A stretch of DNA of 24,446 nt from JAZDLO01 sp043801935 (GTDB lineage Bacteria; Actinomycetota; Thermoleophilia; RBG-16-64-13). A program made the translations under genes and the position numbers. This document shows, piece after piece, positions 14,784-22,151 of the stretch. Each line of letters opens with the position of its first letter. The stretch's first letter is position 1. The stretch covers positions 1 through 24,446 of the forward strand of contig JAZDLO010000139.1 of NCBI GenBank assembly GCA_043801935.1, read 5' to 3'. The notes under the pieces were generated by a model. The model did no database searches and was not told the DNA's origin. It saw only the letters and a list, made by a program, of their open reading frames with translations.

Positions 14784-14795
14784 TGTAAGCATACA
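14784..14795. promoter_or_regulatory. AT-rich dyad upstream of the tungsten/cofactor operon
   Basis: TGTAAGCATACA is a dyad (TGTA-N4-TACA) 22 nt upstream of the first ATG of the operon. It lies in the only AT-rich stretch of an otherwise GC-rich intergenic region. A TTGTAC hexamer (minus, 14805-14800) lies beside it, but no well-spaced -10 box is clear. It could be an operator for a ModE/TunR-like regulator or part of the promoter; the match is by symmetry and position only. Confidence 0.3.
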
Positions 14796-14994
14796 TTAGG
14801 TACAAGACTCCAGGCAACACCGATGCCTTCTGGAACACCGCACAACGAGGGCGCCGAGTCCCCCATGGCCCGCGGACTCCAGCACCCTACCCCAAGGCGG
14901 GCCTGTTGCCCAGTCTTCGCGCGCACCCCAAGCTGCCGCGGCCTCCGGATGGAAGTGCCGGTGTCGACCCGTGGCGTCAAACTGCCCGACCGAG

Positions 14995-15000
14995 TAGAAT
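14995..15000 (+). promoter_or_regulatory. Possible -10 box for the CpaF-like ATPase gene
   Basis: TAGAAT matches the -10 consensus at 5 of 6 positions and lies 30 nt upstream of the GTG start at 15031. No good -35 hexamer is seen 16-18 nt further upstream. The rest of the intergenic region (14796-14994) shows no other feature that I can support. Confidence 0.25.
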
Positions 15001-15030
15001 CGCACCATCCTGTAAGAAGGGGAGGACGAC

Positions 15031-15858
15031 GTGCCCGCTTTCGACCGGATACTGGCCGCTTACGAACACGGCCTCAAGAAACTCGCCGACGAACTGGTCG
15101 CCGAGATCGATCCCCCTGAAGAAGAACGGGCTCATCTCATGCTGGTGGCCCAGATTCTTCAGGCAGTGGTGCACTCGTACGACTCCTACCAGTTGAACCG
15201 CGCTACGTCCCTCGAAGCGAGCACATCGGTGATGTATGCCGCCGCCACCCAGCAGGAGCGCAGAGTGCTCAACGTGCCCCTGCGCACCCTGGTAGACAAC
15301 AATACAGCGACTCCCTGGCAAGCGCGCTTCCTCAACGGCAACCTGGGGCTCAAGAGAACCATGATCGTCAGCGGCGGTCCGAATGTAGGCAAGTCCACGT
15401 TGCTCAACGCCCTCATCGACCTCTTGCCCCGCGACCAGCGCATCGTCGCAGTCGACGACGCAGAAGAGGAACTGCCGGCCCTGCGCGGCCGGTCCTTTAC
15501 AGTCCAGATCAAGGCGAAGCGAGGTACGCCGGCTCGGGCCGCGGTGTTCCGAAAAGCTGCCGATATGAAACCCAACTGGGTGGTGGTCGGCGAACTGGTG
15601 CGGCGGGACGGCCCCGGATTCCTCGACGCGTTGTCGGAAGGATCCTCAGGGCTGGCGACGATGCAAACACCCGATCCCGAGATCACACTCAGCGATTGGC
15701 TGGCCATGAGTAAGACGGCGGCCGGGCACATCGAGAAGATCAATCCTCTGGTGATCCACATGGACAGGGACCAGGGCGGCCGCCCCCGCGTAGACCGGAT
15801 CATCGAGGTGACCATGGACAAGGATACCCTTGTCCTCACCCCTCGCCGGCCGCTTTAG
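15031..15858 (+). CDS. Short stand-alone CpaF/VirB11-like ATPase
   Basis: A 275-aa P-loop protein resembling the C-terminal ATPase domain of secretion/pilus ATPases (CpaF, TadA, VirB11). The order of motifs fits: Walker A GGPNVGKST (115-123), an Asp-box equivalent RIVAVDDAEEELP (137-149) and Walker B NWVVVGEL (182-189). The next segment, GSSGLATMQT (204-213), corresponds to the His box G-H-D-G-S-x-S-T-x-H but lacks both histidines. The N-terminal 110 residues are helical and do not look like the usual N-terminal domain. The family is normally 350-450 aa long and flanked by pilus or secretion genes; none are here. The GTG at 15031 has a strong AGGGGAGG. A function other than secretion is quite possible; I cannot assign one. 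Confidence 0.65.
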   Translation: MPAFDRILAAYEHGLKKLADELVAEIDPPEEERAHLMLVAQILQAVVHSYDSYQLNRATSLEASTSVMYAAATQQERRVLNVPLRTLVDNNTATPWQARFLNGNLGLKRTMIVSGGPNVGKSTLLNALIDLLPRDQRIVAVDDAEEELPALRGRSFTVQIKAKRGTPARAAVFRKAADMKPNWVVVGELVRRDGPGFLDALSEGSSGLATMQTPDPEITLSDWLAMSKTAAGHIEKINPLVIHMDRDQGGRPRVDRIIEVTMDKDTLVLTPRRPL

Positions 15859-15903
15859 ACCGGTCGCGATCGGGTGCCGGCCGCGGGCGCCGCGACCATT
15901 CTC

Positions 15904-15924
15904 AGCCGCCCTGCAAAGGCGGCT
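15904..15924. terminator. Possible weak bidirectional hairpin between convergent genes
   Basis: AGCCGCC and GGCGGCT (15904-15910 and 15918-15924) pair around a 7-nt loop, at the very end of ligA. A second short dyad, GGTCGCG/CGCGACC (15862-15868 and 15891-15897), lies beside it. Neither is followed by a U-tract, so intrinsic termination is doubtful. The location between two convergent stops is the main support. Confidence 0.25.
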
Positions 15925-17984
15925 CACTCGCTGATCAGATCTCGCAGCCCTTGCTCGTCGAGCTGGACTATCCCCAATTTCTGCGCCTTGTCCAGCTTGG
16001 AGCCCGCGTCTTCGCCCACAACCACGTAGTCGGTCTTCGCATTGACCGAGCCGGTGACCCGCCCTCCGGCCGCCACGATAAGATCAGCCGCCTGCTGCCG
16101 CGACAGAGTGGGCAACGTGCCGGTTAAGACGAAGGTCTTGCCCGCCTGTGCCCCCGTGGACCCGGCCTCCGGGCCACCCGCGCCAGCCGCATCCGCGACC
16201 GCCCCCGCGGCCATGGTCACACCAGCCGTCTCCAGCCGCGCCATCAGGTCGAGGTTGCGCGGGTCGTGGAAGTACTCCCAGACGCTCTGCGCGATGACAA
16301 GCCCGATCCCAGGCGTCTCTCCGATGTCCTCTACCGAAGCCTCCTTCAGGGCTGCCATCGTCCCAAAGCGCCTCACCAGCAAGTCCGCGTTCTCACTGCC
16401 CACGTGGGCGATCCCCAGGGCGAAGAGCACCCGGGCCAGCGGGCGCCCCTTGGAGCCATCGATGGCAGCCGTGATGTTGGCGGCCGATTTCTCCCCCAGC
16501 CGCTCCAACTCGGCAAGCCGGGAGGCCTCCAACCGGTAAAGGTCGGCGGCGTCGCCGATCATCCCCAACTCCAGAAGACGCTCTACCAGCTTATCGCCCA
16601 CTCCGTCGATATCCATGGCCCCTTTGCTGACGAAGTGCTTGACCGCCTCGATCCGCTTGGCCGGGCAATCGGGATTAGGGCAGCGGACCGCCACTTCTCC
16701 GGGCACGCGCACGACCGGCGCACCGCACGAGGGGCAGTCGGAGGGCATGTGGAAAGGCCTCTCCACGCCGGTGCGCAGGTCGGTCAGGGGCGCGACCACC
16801 TGGGGGATGACATCGCCGGCCCGCTGGAGGATGACCATGTCTCCCTCCCGCAGGTCTTTGCGCCTGATGTCGTCCTCGTTGTGGAGAGTGGCTTTCTCCA
16901 CCGTGACCCCTCCCACTTCCACGGGCTCCAGCTCCGCCCAGGGATTGAGGACGCCCGTCCGCCCCACGTTGATGTGGATCTTGACCAGCCGGGTCTGAGC
17001 GGTCGAGGGAGCGAACTTGTAGGCCACGGCCCAGCGCGGATCCCGACCCACGGCTCCGAGAGTAGTCTGCAGCCGCCGATCGTCGAGCTTCACCACAACG
17101 CCGTCGATATCGTAATCGAGATCGTTCCGCCGCTCCTGCCACTCCTGGCAGCCGGTGACGATCTCGTCCAGGGTGGTGGTCACGCGCACGTCGGGGTTGA
17201 CCCGAAAACCGGCCCTTCGCAACCACTCGAGGATGTCCTGATGGCTGGCGAACTCCGTCCCCTCCACGTATCCGACACCATAGAACCAGGCCGAGAGAGG
17301 CCGCGAGGCGGTCACCCGAGAATCCAGCTGGCGCAACGATCCCGCTGCCGCATTGCGGGGATTGGCAAAGGTGGACTCCCCGGCCGCTACGCGCTTCTCA
17401 TTGAGGTGTGAGAACGCCCCCAGCGGGAGGTAGACCTCGCCCCTGACCTCCACCACCGGGGGAAACGGCGCCGCGGCAGGCAGCATGGCCAGCGGCACAG
17501 CAGGGATGGTGCGCAGGTTGGCGGTAACATCCTCACCCACTTCCCCGTCGCCCCGGGTGGCCCCGACCACCAGCTTGCCCGTCTCGTAACGCAGGGAGAT
17601 GGCCAGGCCGTCGATCTTGGGCTCGAGTACGAATGAGAGCTTGGAAGACTCGGCGCCCGCCTCCCCGGCCAGTTTCACGGCCCGGGCGTGCCAGGCGCGC
17701 AGTTCCTCCTCGCTCTTGGCATTCGCCAGCGAGAGCATGGGCTCTCCATGACGGACCCGGGTGAAACCGGCAAGCGGCTCACCGCCGACCCGCTGGGTGG
17801 GAGAATCGGGAGTGACAGACTCGGGATGGATCGCCTCGAGCCGCTGCAACTCGCGATACAGGGCATCGTACTCGGCGTCGGAGATCTCGGGGCTGTCGAG
17901 AACGTAGTAGCGGTACTCGTGATGGCGGACCAACGCCCGCAGCTCCTCCACTCTTTCCGCCGCCGTCCGGCCCGTTCCCGCCAC
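15924..17984 (-). CDS. ligA: NAD-dependent DNA ligase LigA
   Basis: A full-length 686-aa ligase that seals nicks in replication and repair, using NAD+. The N-terminal Ia domain has HHEYRYYVLDSPEISDAEYD. The adenylation motif EPKIDGLAI carries the nucleophile Lys123. The OB fold follows, then a four-Cys zinc finger (CPSCGAP and CPNPDCPAK). Next come the helix-hairpin-helix repeats, including MDIDGVGDKLVE and LGIAHVGSENADLLV. The C-terminal BRCT domain is GKTFVLTGTLPTLSRQQAA onwards. The GTG at 17984 has GGGAGG with 7-nt spacing. It is the last gene of the fmdB-surE-HAD-ligA operon, 14 nt after the HAD stop. Confidence 0.97.
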   Translation of the reverse strand: MAGTGRTAAERVEELRALVRHHEYRYYVLDSPEISDAEYDALYRELQRLEAIHPESVTPDSPTQRVGGEPLAGFTRVRHGEPMLSLANAKSEEELRAWHARAVKLAGEAGAESSKLSFVLEPKIDGLAISLRYETGKLVVGATRGDGEVGEDVTANLRTIPAVPLAMLPAAAPFPPVVEVRGEVYLPLGAFSHLNEKRVAAGESTFANPRNAAAGSLRQLDSRVTASRPLSAWFYGVGYVEGTEFASHQDILEWLRRAGFRVNPDVRVTTTLDEIVTGCQEWQERRNDLDYDIDGVVVKLDDRRLQTTLGAVGRDPRWAVAYKFAPSTAQTRLVKIHINVGRTGVLNPWAELEPVEVGGVTVEKATLHNEDDIRRKDLREGDMVILQRAGDVIPQVVAPLTDLRTGVERPFHMPSDCPSCGAPVVRVPGEVAVRCPNPDCPAKRIEAVKHFVSKGAMDIDGVGDKLVERLLELGMIGDAADLYRLEASRLAELERLGEKSAANITAAIDGSKGRPLARVLFALGIAHVGSENADLLVRRFGTMAALKEASVEDIGETPGIGLVIAQSVWEYFHDPRNLDLMARLETAGVTMAAGAVADAAGAGGPEAGSTGAQAGKTFVLTGTLPTLSRQQAADLIVAAGGRVTGSVNAKTDYVVVGEDAGSKLDKAQKLGIVQLDEQGLRDLISE

Positions 17985-17998
17985 CGAATCGCCTCCCG

Positions 17999-18667
17999 CT
18001 AGATCCCGAGCACCTCCGCCAGCTCAGGGATAGTATGGACCAGTCTGCCCGGCTTTTCAGCGGCCAGAATGTCGGCATCGAAGACTCCCCACGTCACCCC
18101 TATCGCCTCCACCCCGGCAGCATGAGCCGCCTGGATGTCCGCCGGGCTGTCACCCACATATGTCGCATCGCTGGGAGAGACCTCCAGCCGCTCCAGGCAC
18201 AGAAGAACAGGGTCGGGAGAGGGCTTGTTGCCCGAGCTCTCGTCCGCGCATATCGTAGCGTCGAAGTAGCTCTCGATACCGGTGAGGTCGAACGCCATCT
18301 GCGTCGTATGGCGGGATTTGGAGGTAACAAGGCCCAGCTTGACGCCGCTCCGCTGCAGCCTGTCGAGTAGGTCCAGGATCCCATCATAGAGCGTGAGCAT
18401 GCGGTCGTGTTCCCGGTGGTTGAACTCGCGATATGAGGCCACCAGTTCGTCGGAGTGCTCGGGGCTGAACATCATCATCTGCTCGCGCAGCGGCCGGCCC
18501 ACGTAGGCTATCGATTCCTCACGAGTGACTTCCATGCCAAGGACTTCGTGGATAGCGTGCTGAAAGGAGACGGTGATCAACTCCACCGAGTCGACTATAG
18601 TACCGTCCAAGTCGAAGACCACGGCCTCATAGGCGGCCGTGTTGGCGAGATGGGACCGCTCCCTCAT
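17999..18667 (-). CDS. HAD-superfamily phosphatase (PpaX/Gph-like)
   Basis: A 222-aa HAD hydrolase with all four motifs: VFDLDGTIVD (nucleophile Asp19, Asp21), VTSK (114-117), Lys148 in GNKPSPDP and VGDSPADI (171-178). The cap domain is the helical C1 type found in phosphoglycolate phosphatase, pyrophosphatase PpaX and related enzymes. The exact substrate cannot be told; phosphoglycolate (formed during repair of 3'-phosphoglycolate DNA ends) or pyrophosphate would both fit a position between surE and ligA. The ATG at 18667 overlaps the surE stop as ATGA, so translation is coupled. Confidence 0.88.
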   Translation of the reverse strand: MRERSHLANTAAYEAVVFDLDGTIVDSVELITVSFQHAIHEVLGMEVTREESIAYVGRPLREQMMMFSPEHSDELVASYREFNHREHDRMLTLYDGILDLLDRLQRSGVKLGLVTSKSRHTTQMAFDLTGIESYFDATICADESSGNKPSPDPVLLCLERLEVSPSDATYVGDSPADIQAAHAAGVEAIGVTWGVFDADILAAEKPGRLVHTIPELAEVLGI

Positions 18668-19491
18668 CGATCCCGCCCCCAGGGGCCCAGATCCTGCTCC
18701 CAGCCACGCAATCGATCCAAGGCTTCATGAGACATGAGGTCGAAGTGGAGCGGAGTGATCGACACCCAACCTCCCTCGATCGCTTCAAAATCGGTGCCCG
18801 GCTCGTGACGGTAGCTCAGATCGTCGTTGTAGATGTAGTACCGACGGCGACTGCCCCGGGTCTCGTGATGCTGCACCTTGTCGCCGTAGATGCGCTTACC
18901 CAGGACGGTCATGCGCGCCCCCCGCAGGGTCTCCCACGGCCGATCGGGACAGTTCACGTTCAGCAACGTCTTAGCCGGGAAGCCCTTGGCCAACATCACT
19001 GAAACCAGCCGATGGGCAAAACGGGCCGGAACGGAGAGATCGTATCCAGGGTGATAGCCTTCGGCCGAGAGGGCCACGGCGGGGATGTCGAGCATGATGC
19101 CCTCGAGGGCGGCCGCGACCGTGCCTGAATAGGTGATGTCGTCGCCTAGATTGCCGCCCAGGTTTATCCCCGAGACTATGAGGTCGGGCTCCCTATCGAG
19201 AAGACCGAGTGCGGCCATGCGCACGCAATCGACCGGAGTGCCGTCGGTGCTGTAGGCGAGACTCCCGTCCGGCAGTTCCACTTCCTCCACCCACAAAGGC
19301 GAATGCATGGTGATGCTGCGGGCAGCCCCCGAGCGGTTCTGATCGGGGGCCACGATGCGCACCTCGCCCAGAGGATCGAGGGCCACTTTTAAAGCAGTCA
19401 GACCCGGCGACTCCACGCCGTCATCGTTGGTCAGGACGATCAACGGAGACGTGGGGCCGAACCCGACCAGCGCGCAGTCCCTACCGGCCAT
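18664..19491 (-). CDS. surE: 5'/3'-nucleotidase SurE
   Basis: A 275-aa SurE-family metal-dependent nucleoside monophosphatase, linked to stationary-phase and stress survival. The metal site LTNDDG is at about 20-25. APDQNRSGAA, SGINLGGNLGDDITYSGTVA and NVNCPDRP are the other family blocks. The ATG at 19491 gives 17 residues before the usual start of the fold, so a downstream start such as the TTG encoding Leu17 is possible; no clear ribosome binding site decides this. It lies 17 nt after the fmdB-like gene and overlaps the HAD gene by 4 nt. Confidence 0.93.
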   Translation of the reverse strand: MAGRDCALVGFGPTSPLIVLTNDDGVESPGLTALKVALDPLGEVRIVAPDQNRSGAARSITMHSPLWVEEVELPDGSLAYSTDGTPVDCVRMAALGLLDREPDLIVSGINLGGNLGDDITYSGTVAAALEGIMLDIPAVALSAEGYHPGYDLSVPARFAHRLVSVMLAKGFPAKTLLNVNCPDRPWETLRGARMTVLGKRIYGDKVQHHETRGSRRRYYIYNDDLSYRHEPGTDFEAIEGGWVSITPLHFDLMSHEALDRLRGWEQDLGPWGRDR

Positions 19492-19508
19492 GGCAGGTGG
19501 CCGAGGGC

Positions 19509-19853
19509 TCAGTCGTTCTTGGCGGTCGCAGAGGCTGGGGTCGAGCTTCCCGACTCAGAAGACGCGGACGGCTCGGGTTTGGATGTATCGGTGGTGCCGG
19601 CGCCTTCCGGGGACGAAGACTTGTCGCCGCCGTTCCCATCGGCGGCGGAACAGCCCGACGAACCCAAGGAGCTCCGTCGTGAATAGTCGGTGCTGTAGAA
19701 ACCCTTGCCCTTGAAATGGATAGCCACAGGGAACAACAGCCGCTTCACCGATGCACCGCAGACCTCGCACTCCTTGACCGCATCGTCGGACATCCGCTGA
19801 AAGCGCTCGAACTGGTGCTCACATGAAATACATCGATATTCGTACGTAGGCAA
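19509..19853 (-). CDS. FmdB-family putative regulatory protein with zinc ribbon
   Basis: A 114-aa protein. Residues 1-56 form the FmdB/CxxC zinc ribbon: MPTYEYRCISCEHQFERFQR, then CEVCGASVKRLLFP and IHFKGKGFYSTDY. Two C-x2-C pairs (C8/C11 and C29/C32) bind one zinc. Residues from about 60 on are a disordered Ser/Gly/Thr/Pro tail. The family was named from an operon of a formamidase/amidase system and is often called a putative regulator; its biochemical role is unsettled. The start is TTG 19853 with AGGAGG 10 nt upstream. It is the first gene of the surE-HAD-ligA operon and lies just downstream of a CIRCE-like repeat. Confidence 0.88.
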   Translation of the reverse strand: MPTYEYRCISCEHQFERFQRMSDDAVKECEVCGASVKRLLFPVAIHFKGKGFYSTDYSRRSSLGSSGCSAADGNGGDKSSSPEGAGTTDTSKPEPSASSESGSSTPASATAKND

Positions 19854-19885
19854 GGCTAGCAGACCTCCTGATTCGTCGCCAAGAG

Positions 19886-19914
19886 ATTATACCGGAAAGC
19901 GCGCCGCTTGTGCA
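19886..19914 (-). promoter_or_regulatory. Sigma-70-type promoter of the fmdB-surE-HAD-ligA operon
   Basis: On the minus strand TGCACA (19914-19909, 4 of 6 to consensus) and a perfect TATAAT (19891-19886) are separated by exactly 17 nt. It lies 32 nt upstream of the TTG start of the fmdB-like gene. The CIRCE-type repeat ends 6 nt upstream of the -35 box. This is the clearest promoter in the window. Confidence 0.65.
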
Positions 19915-19920
19915 GTGGTA

Positions 19921-19949
19921 GCTGGCACTCTACACACGAGAGTGCCAGC
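19921..19949. promoter_or_regulatory. CIRCE-type HrcA operator
   Basis: GCTGGCACTC at 19921-19930 and GAGTGCCAGC at 19940-19949 are perfect 10-bp inverted repeats separated by exactly 9 nt. The pairing extends one base further inward on each side. This matches the CIRCE consensus TTAGCACTC-N9-GAGTGCTAA in the core GCACTC-N9-GAGTGC and in spacing; the variant CTGGCACTC fits high-GC genomes. HrcA binds such sites and represses heat-shock genes. It lies just upstream of the fmdB-operon promoter and 15 nt beyond the end of the hspR operon. As RNA it could also act as a hairpin terminator for that operon, though no U-tract follows. Confidence 0.72.
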
Positions 19950-19964
19950 CCCAGACGTCAACCA

Positions 19965-20564
19965 TCAGCGGTTCCGAGACCAGGCCAGATACGCCGCGAC
20001 GGCCATGATCACCCAGTTGACGACTCCGCGGCTCGACACGGTGAACACGACCGCATCCCAGCTCACTCCGAAACTCAGAAAACTTGCGATCACCGGCGGG
20101 ATGAGGAAGGCCCACAAGGTGGACAGCGCTGCCACCACCGCCGTTTGGAGGCCATGGTAGTGACCGGAGGCACGGAGGACAGCCTCGCCGACCAGATAGC
20201 CTATGCCGGCGGCTACGAAGAAGAAGAAAAAGAAGAACCCGATGCTCCCCAGGATGAAGTAGTAGGCGAAGCCGACGGCGGTGCCCGTTCCCAAGCCGGC
20301 AGCCACGGCCCGCAGTAGTCGCCCGCTCTTGAGTGTCACCCGGGACGAGCGCGGCATCTGTGCGCACTCCCGGCACTTGATGCCCACCGCGGAGTAGATC
20401 ATGCAATCGGGACAGAGCGGCTTGCCACAGGCGCTGCAGGTCACCATGGTGGAGCGCCCCGGATGGTTGGCGCAGAACTGCTCCTGAGAGGCGGGCAGAT
20501 GTCCACCGGTCGCCTCGTCAGCCGGCTCGTCCGCAGCAGCGTCCCACTGAGGCTCGCCGTTCAA
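19965..20564 (-). CDS. Zinc-finger membrane protein of unknown function, last gene of the heat-shock operon
   Basis: A 199-aa protein. Residues 31-67 form a B-box-like double zinc site: C31-x2-H34, C43-x2-C46, C51-x2-C54 and C64-x2-C67, containing CPDCM and GIKCRECA. The same kind of module precedes the rhomboid domain of actinobacterial intramembrane proteases. Here, however, the C-terminal 110 residues form about four hydrophobic helices without the rhomboid GxSG or catalytic His, so protease activity is not supported. A run of seven Phe (residues about 109-115) lies in one helix. The TTG start at 20564 overlaps the hspR stop as TTGA, suggesting translational coupling. A role in membrane stress is a guess from context. 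Confidence 0.78.
   Translation of the reverse strand: MNGEPQWDAAADEPADEATGGHLPASQEQFCANHPGRSTMVTCSACGKPLCPDCMIYSAVGIKCRECAQMPRSSRVTLKSGRLLRAVAAGLGTGTAVGFAYYFILGSIGFFFFFFFVAAGIGYLVGEAVLRASGHYHGLQTAVVAALSTLWAFLIPPVIASFLSFGVSWDAVVFTVSSRGVVNWVIMAVAAYLAWSRNR
20217..20237. repeat. GAA-rich triplet tract encoding seven Phe
   Basis: This is a 21-nt all-purine run on the plus strand: six GAA and one AAA codon-sized units, reading as TTC/TTT on the coding strand. It encodes seven consecutive Phe inside a predicted membrane helix of the zinc-finger protein. Because the unit is a triplet, slippage would change helix length without a frameshift. Confidence 0.7.
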
Positions 20565-20980
20565 CGCCTACCGCGGCGTCGGCCGCTCACCAAGATCACC
20601 TCACCCGGGCTGGTGACGGGCACCAACTCCTTCCGGTAGCTGCGGTGCACCGCTTCCAGCTCTTCCTGCGCTTGCGCAGCCAGCTGCTCCATATCCGCCT
20701 GAAGCTCGTCCAGGCGCCGTTGCAGCGCGGCCAGCTGCTCCTCCATCACCAGCACCCGCTCCACACCGGCCAGATTGAGACCGCACTCCGCCACCAGTTG
20801 CTGGATGCGCTGCAGCTTCTCCACATCCTGAAGAGAATAGAGGCGAGTGCTTTTGGAGGAGCGTCGAGGACGTATCAATCCCCGCCGCTCATACATACGC
20901 AGCGTCTGGGGATGCATCTCGGCCAACTCCGCGGCGACCGATATCATGAAAACCGGTCGCATCTTGTCATCAAGGGCCAT
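20561..20980 (-). CDS. hspR: Heat-shock repressor HspR (MerR family)
   Basis: HspR represses the dnaK operon by binding HAIR sites, with DnaK as co-repressor. The N-terminal MerR helix-turn-helix is clear: FMISVAAELAEMHPQTLRMY, then ERRGLIRPRRS and STRLYSLQDVEKLQRIQQL. A coiled coil follows (about 70-115), typical of MerR dimerisation. I chose ATG 20980 (139 aa), 6 nt after GGAGG; a GTG one codon upstream is too close to it. The gene is 34 nt after dnaJ. The HAIR operator would be upstream of dnaK, outside the window. It closes the classic actinobacterial dnaK-grpE-dnaJ-hspR set but is followed by one more gene. Confidence 0.95.
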   Translation of the reverse strand: MALDDKMRPVFMISVAAELAEMHPQTLRMYERRGLIRPRRSSKSTRLYSLQDVEKLQRIQQLVAECGLNLAGVERVLVMEEQLAALQRRLDELQADMEQLAAQAQEELEAVHRSYRKELVPVTSPGEVILVSGRRRGRR

Positions 20981-21014
20981 CACGGTCCTCCCGCCATCTG
21001 CGATCTTCCCGATC

Positions 21015-22139
21015 CTATGCCGACCAGCCCGGCCGATCCGCTCGGGGGTCTTCCTTGCGCGACTCGGCGAACTTCTTCAGCATGTCTCTCTGCTCCCCGT
21101 TCAGATCCTGGGGAGTGAGCACCCGGATACGAGCGATCAAGTCGCCCTTACCCGAGGCGCCGAGCCGAGGAGCGCCCTTGCCCTTAAGCTTCAGGAGCTT
21201 ACCATCCTGGGACCCCGCAGGCACCTTGAGGGCCACGTTCCCCTCCGGGGTGGGCACCCGGACGGTGGCTCCCAGAGCAGCCTCCACCATGGTCACCGGG
21301 ACTTCCAGCAGCAGCTCGGAGCCCCTTCGCACGAAGAGGGGACTGTCATCCACCCGCGCGATCACGTAAAGATCACCGGGAGGGCCGCCCCGCTGTCCCG
21401 GTTCGCCCTTACCCTTCAGACGGATCTTCGTACCGTCCTTCACTCCGGCAGGCAGGGGCACGGTGAACTTCTTGAGAGCCCGCGACACCCCTGACCCACC
21501 GCACGTCGCGCAGGGATTGTCGATGATGGTGCCCATTCCCCCACAGCGGCCGCAGGGCTGACTGAGGGCGAAGAAGCCCTGGCTCTGGCTGATCACGCCC
21601 CGCCCCCCACATTGCGGACAGGTGGTCGGCGCAGTACCAGGCGCGGCCCCGCTGCCCCCGCAGGTCTTGCACTGTACGGTCTGGGGCACGGCGATCTTGG
21701 TGGTGACCCCCTTGAGAGCGTCCTCGAAGGACAGCTGCACCGACGCACGCACGTCATCACCCCGCTCGGCCCGCTGTTGCCGCCGGCCCCCTCCGCCGAA
21801 TCCGGCGCCGAAGCCACCCCCGAAGAGGTTACCGAACAGATCGGCCCAGTCGCCGCCGGCGGCCTGGCCGCCCTGGAAACCACGGAACCCACCGCCGGCC
21901 TGCTGACCCTGGCCGAAGAACGAAGGCCCAGCGTCGTACTGCTTCCGCTTGTCAGCATCGGAGAGCACCTCGTACGCGCTCGAGACCTCCTTGAACTTCT
22001 CTTCGGCCTTGGGGTCGTTCGGGTTGGCGTCGGGATGGTACTTGCGCGCCAACTTGCGGTAGGCCTTCTTTATCTCATCCCGGGAGGCGGACTTCTTTAC
22101 CCCCAGGATCTCGTAGTAGTCGCGGGTGCTGGTAGCCAC
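21015..22139 (-). CDS. dnaJ: Chaperone DnaJ
   Basis: A full-length 374-aa type I J-protein that delivers clients to DnaK and stimulates its ATPase. The J domain has the HPD motif at 35-37. A Gly/Phe-rich region spans about 71-120. Four C-x2-C-x-G-x-G repeats bind two zincs: C157/C160, C174/C177, C196/C199 and C210/C213. The C-terminal client-binding domains follow, ending with an extension that includes EDPRADRPGWSA. The start is GTG 22139, 12 nt after the grpE stop, with a GGCGGGGG run upstream. The gene order makes it part of the heat-shock operon. Confidence 0.97.
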   Translation of the reverse strand: MATSTRDYYEILGVKKSASRDEIKKAYRKLARKYHPDANPNDPKAEEKFKEVSSAYEVLSDADKRKQYDAGPSFFGQGQQAGGGFRGFQGGQAAGGDWADLFGNLFGGGFGAGFGGGGRRQQRAERGDDVRASVQLSFEDALKGVTTKIAVPQTVQCKTCGGSGAAPGTAPTTCPQCGGRGVISQSQGFFALSQPCGRCGGMGTIIDNPCATCGGSGVSRALKKFTVPLPAGVKDGTKIRLKGKGEPGQRGGPPGDLYVIARVDDSPLFVRRGSELLLEVPVTMVEAALGATVRVPTPEGNVALKVPAGSQDGKLLKLKGKGAPRLGASGKGDLIARIRVLTPQDLNGEQRDMLKKFAESRKEDPRADRPGWSA

Positions 22140-22151
22140 GATCCCCCGCCT

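Noticed and set aside
14762..14980. N-terminal extension (to 130 aa) of the small Cys-rich protein
   Set aside because: The added part has no coding character and crosses the AT-rich promoter-like stretch. ATG 14761 has a proper ribosome binding site.
16266..17411. 381-codon plus-strand open frame opposite ligA
   Set aside because: It is antisense to a full-length ligase and carries no motif.
19965..20564. Rhomboid intramembrane protease
   Set aside because: The zinc module is rhomboid-like, but no GxSG serine motif or catalytic His is seen in the membrane segments.
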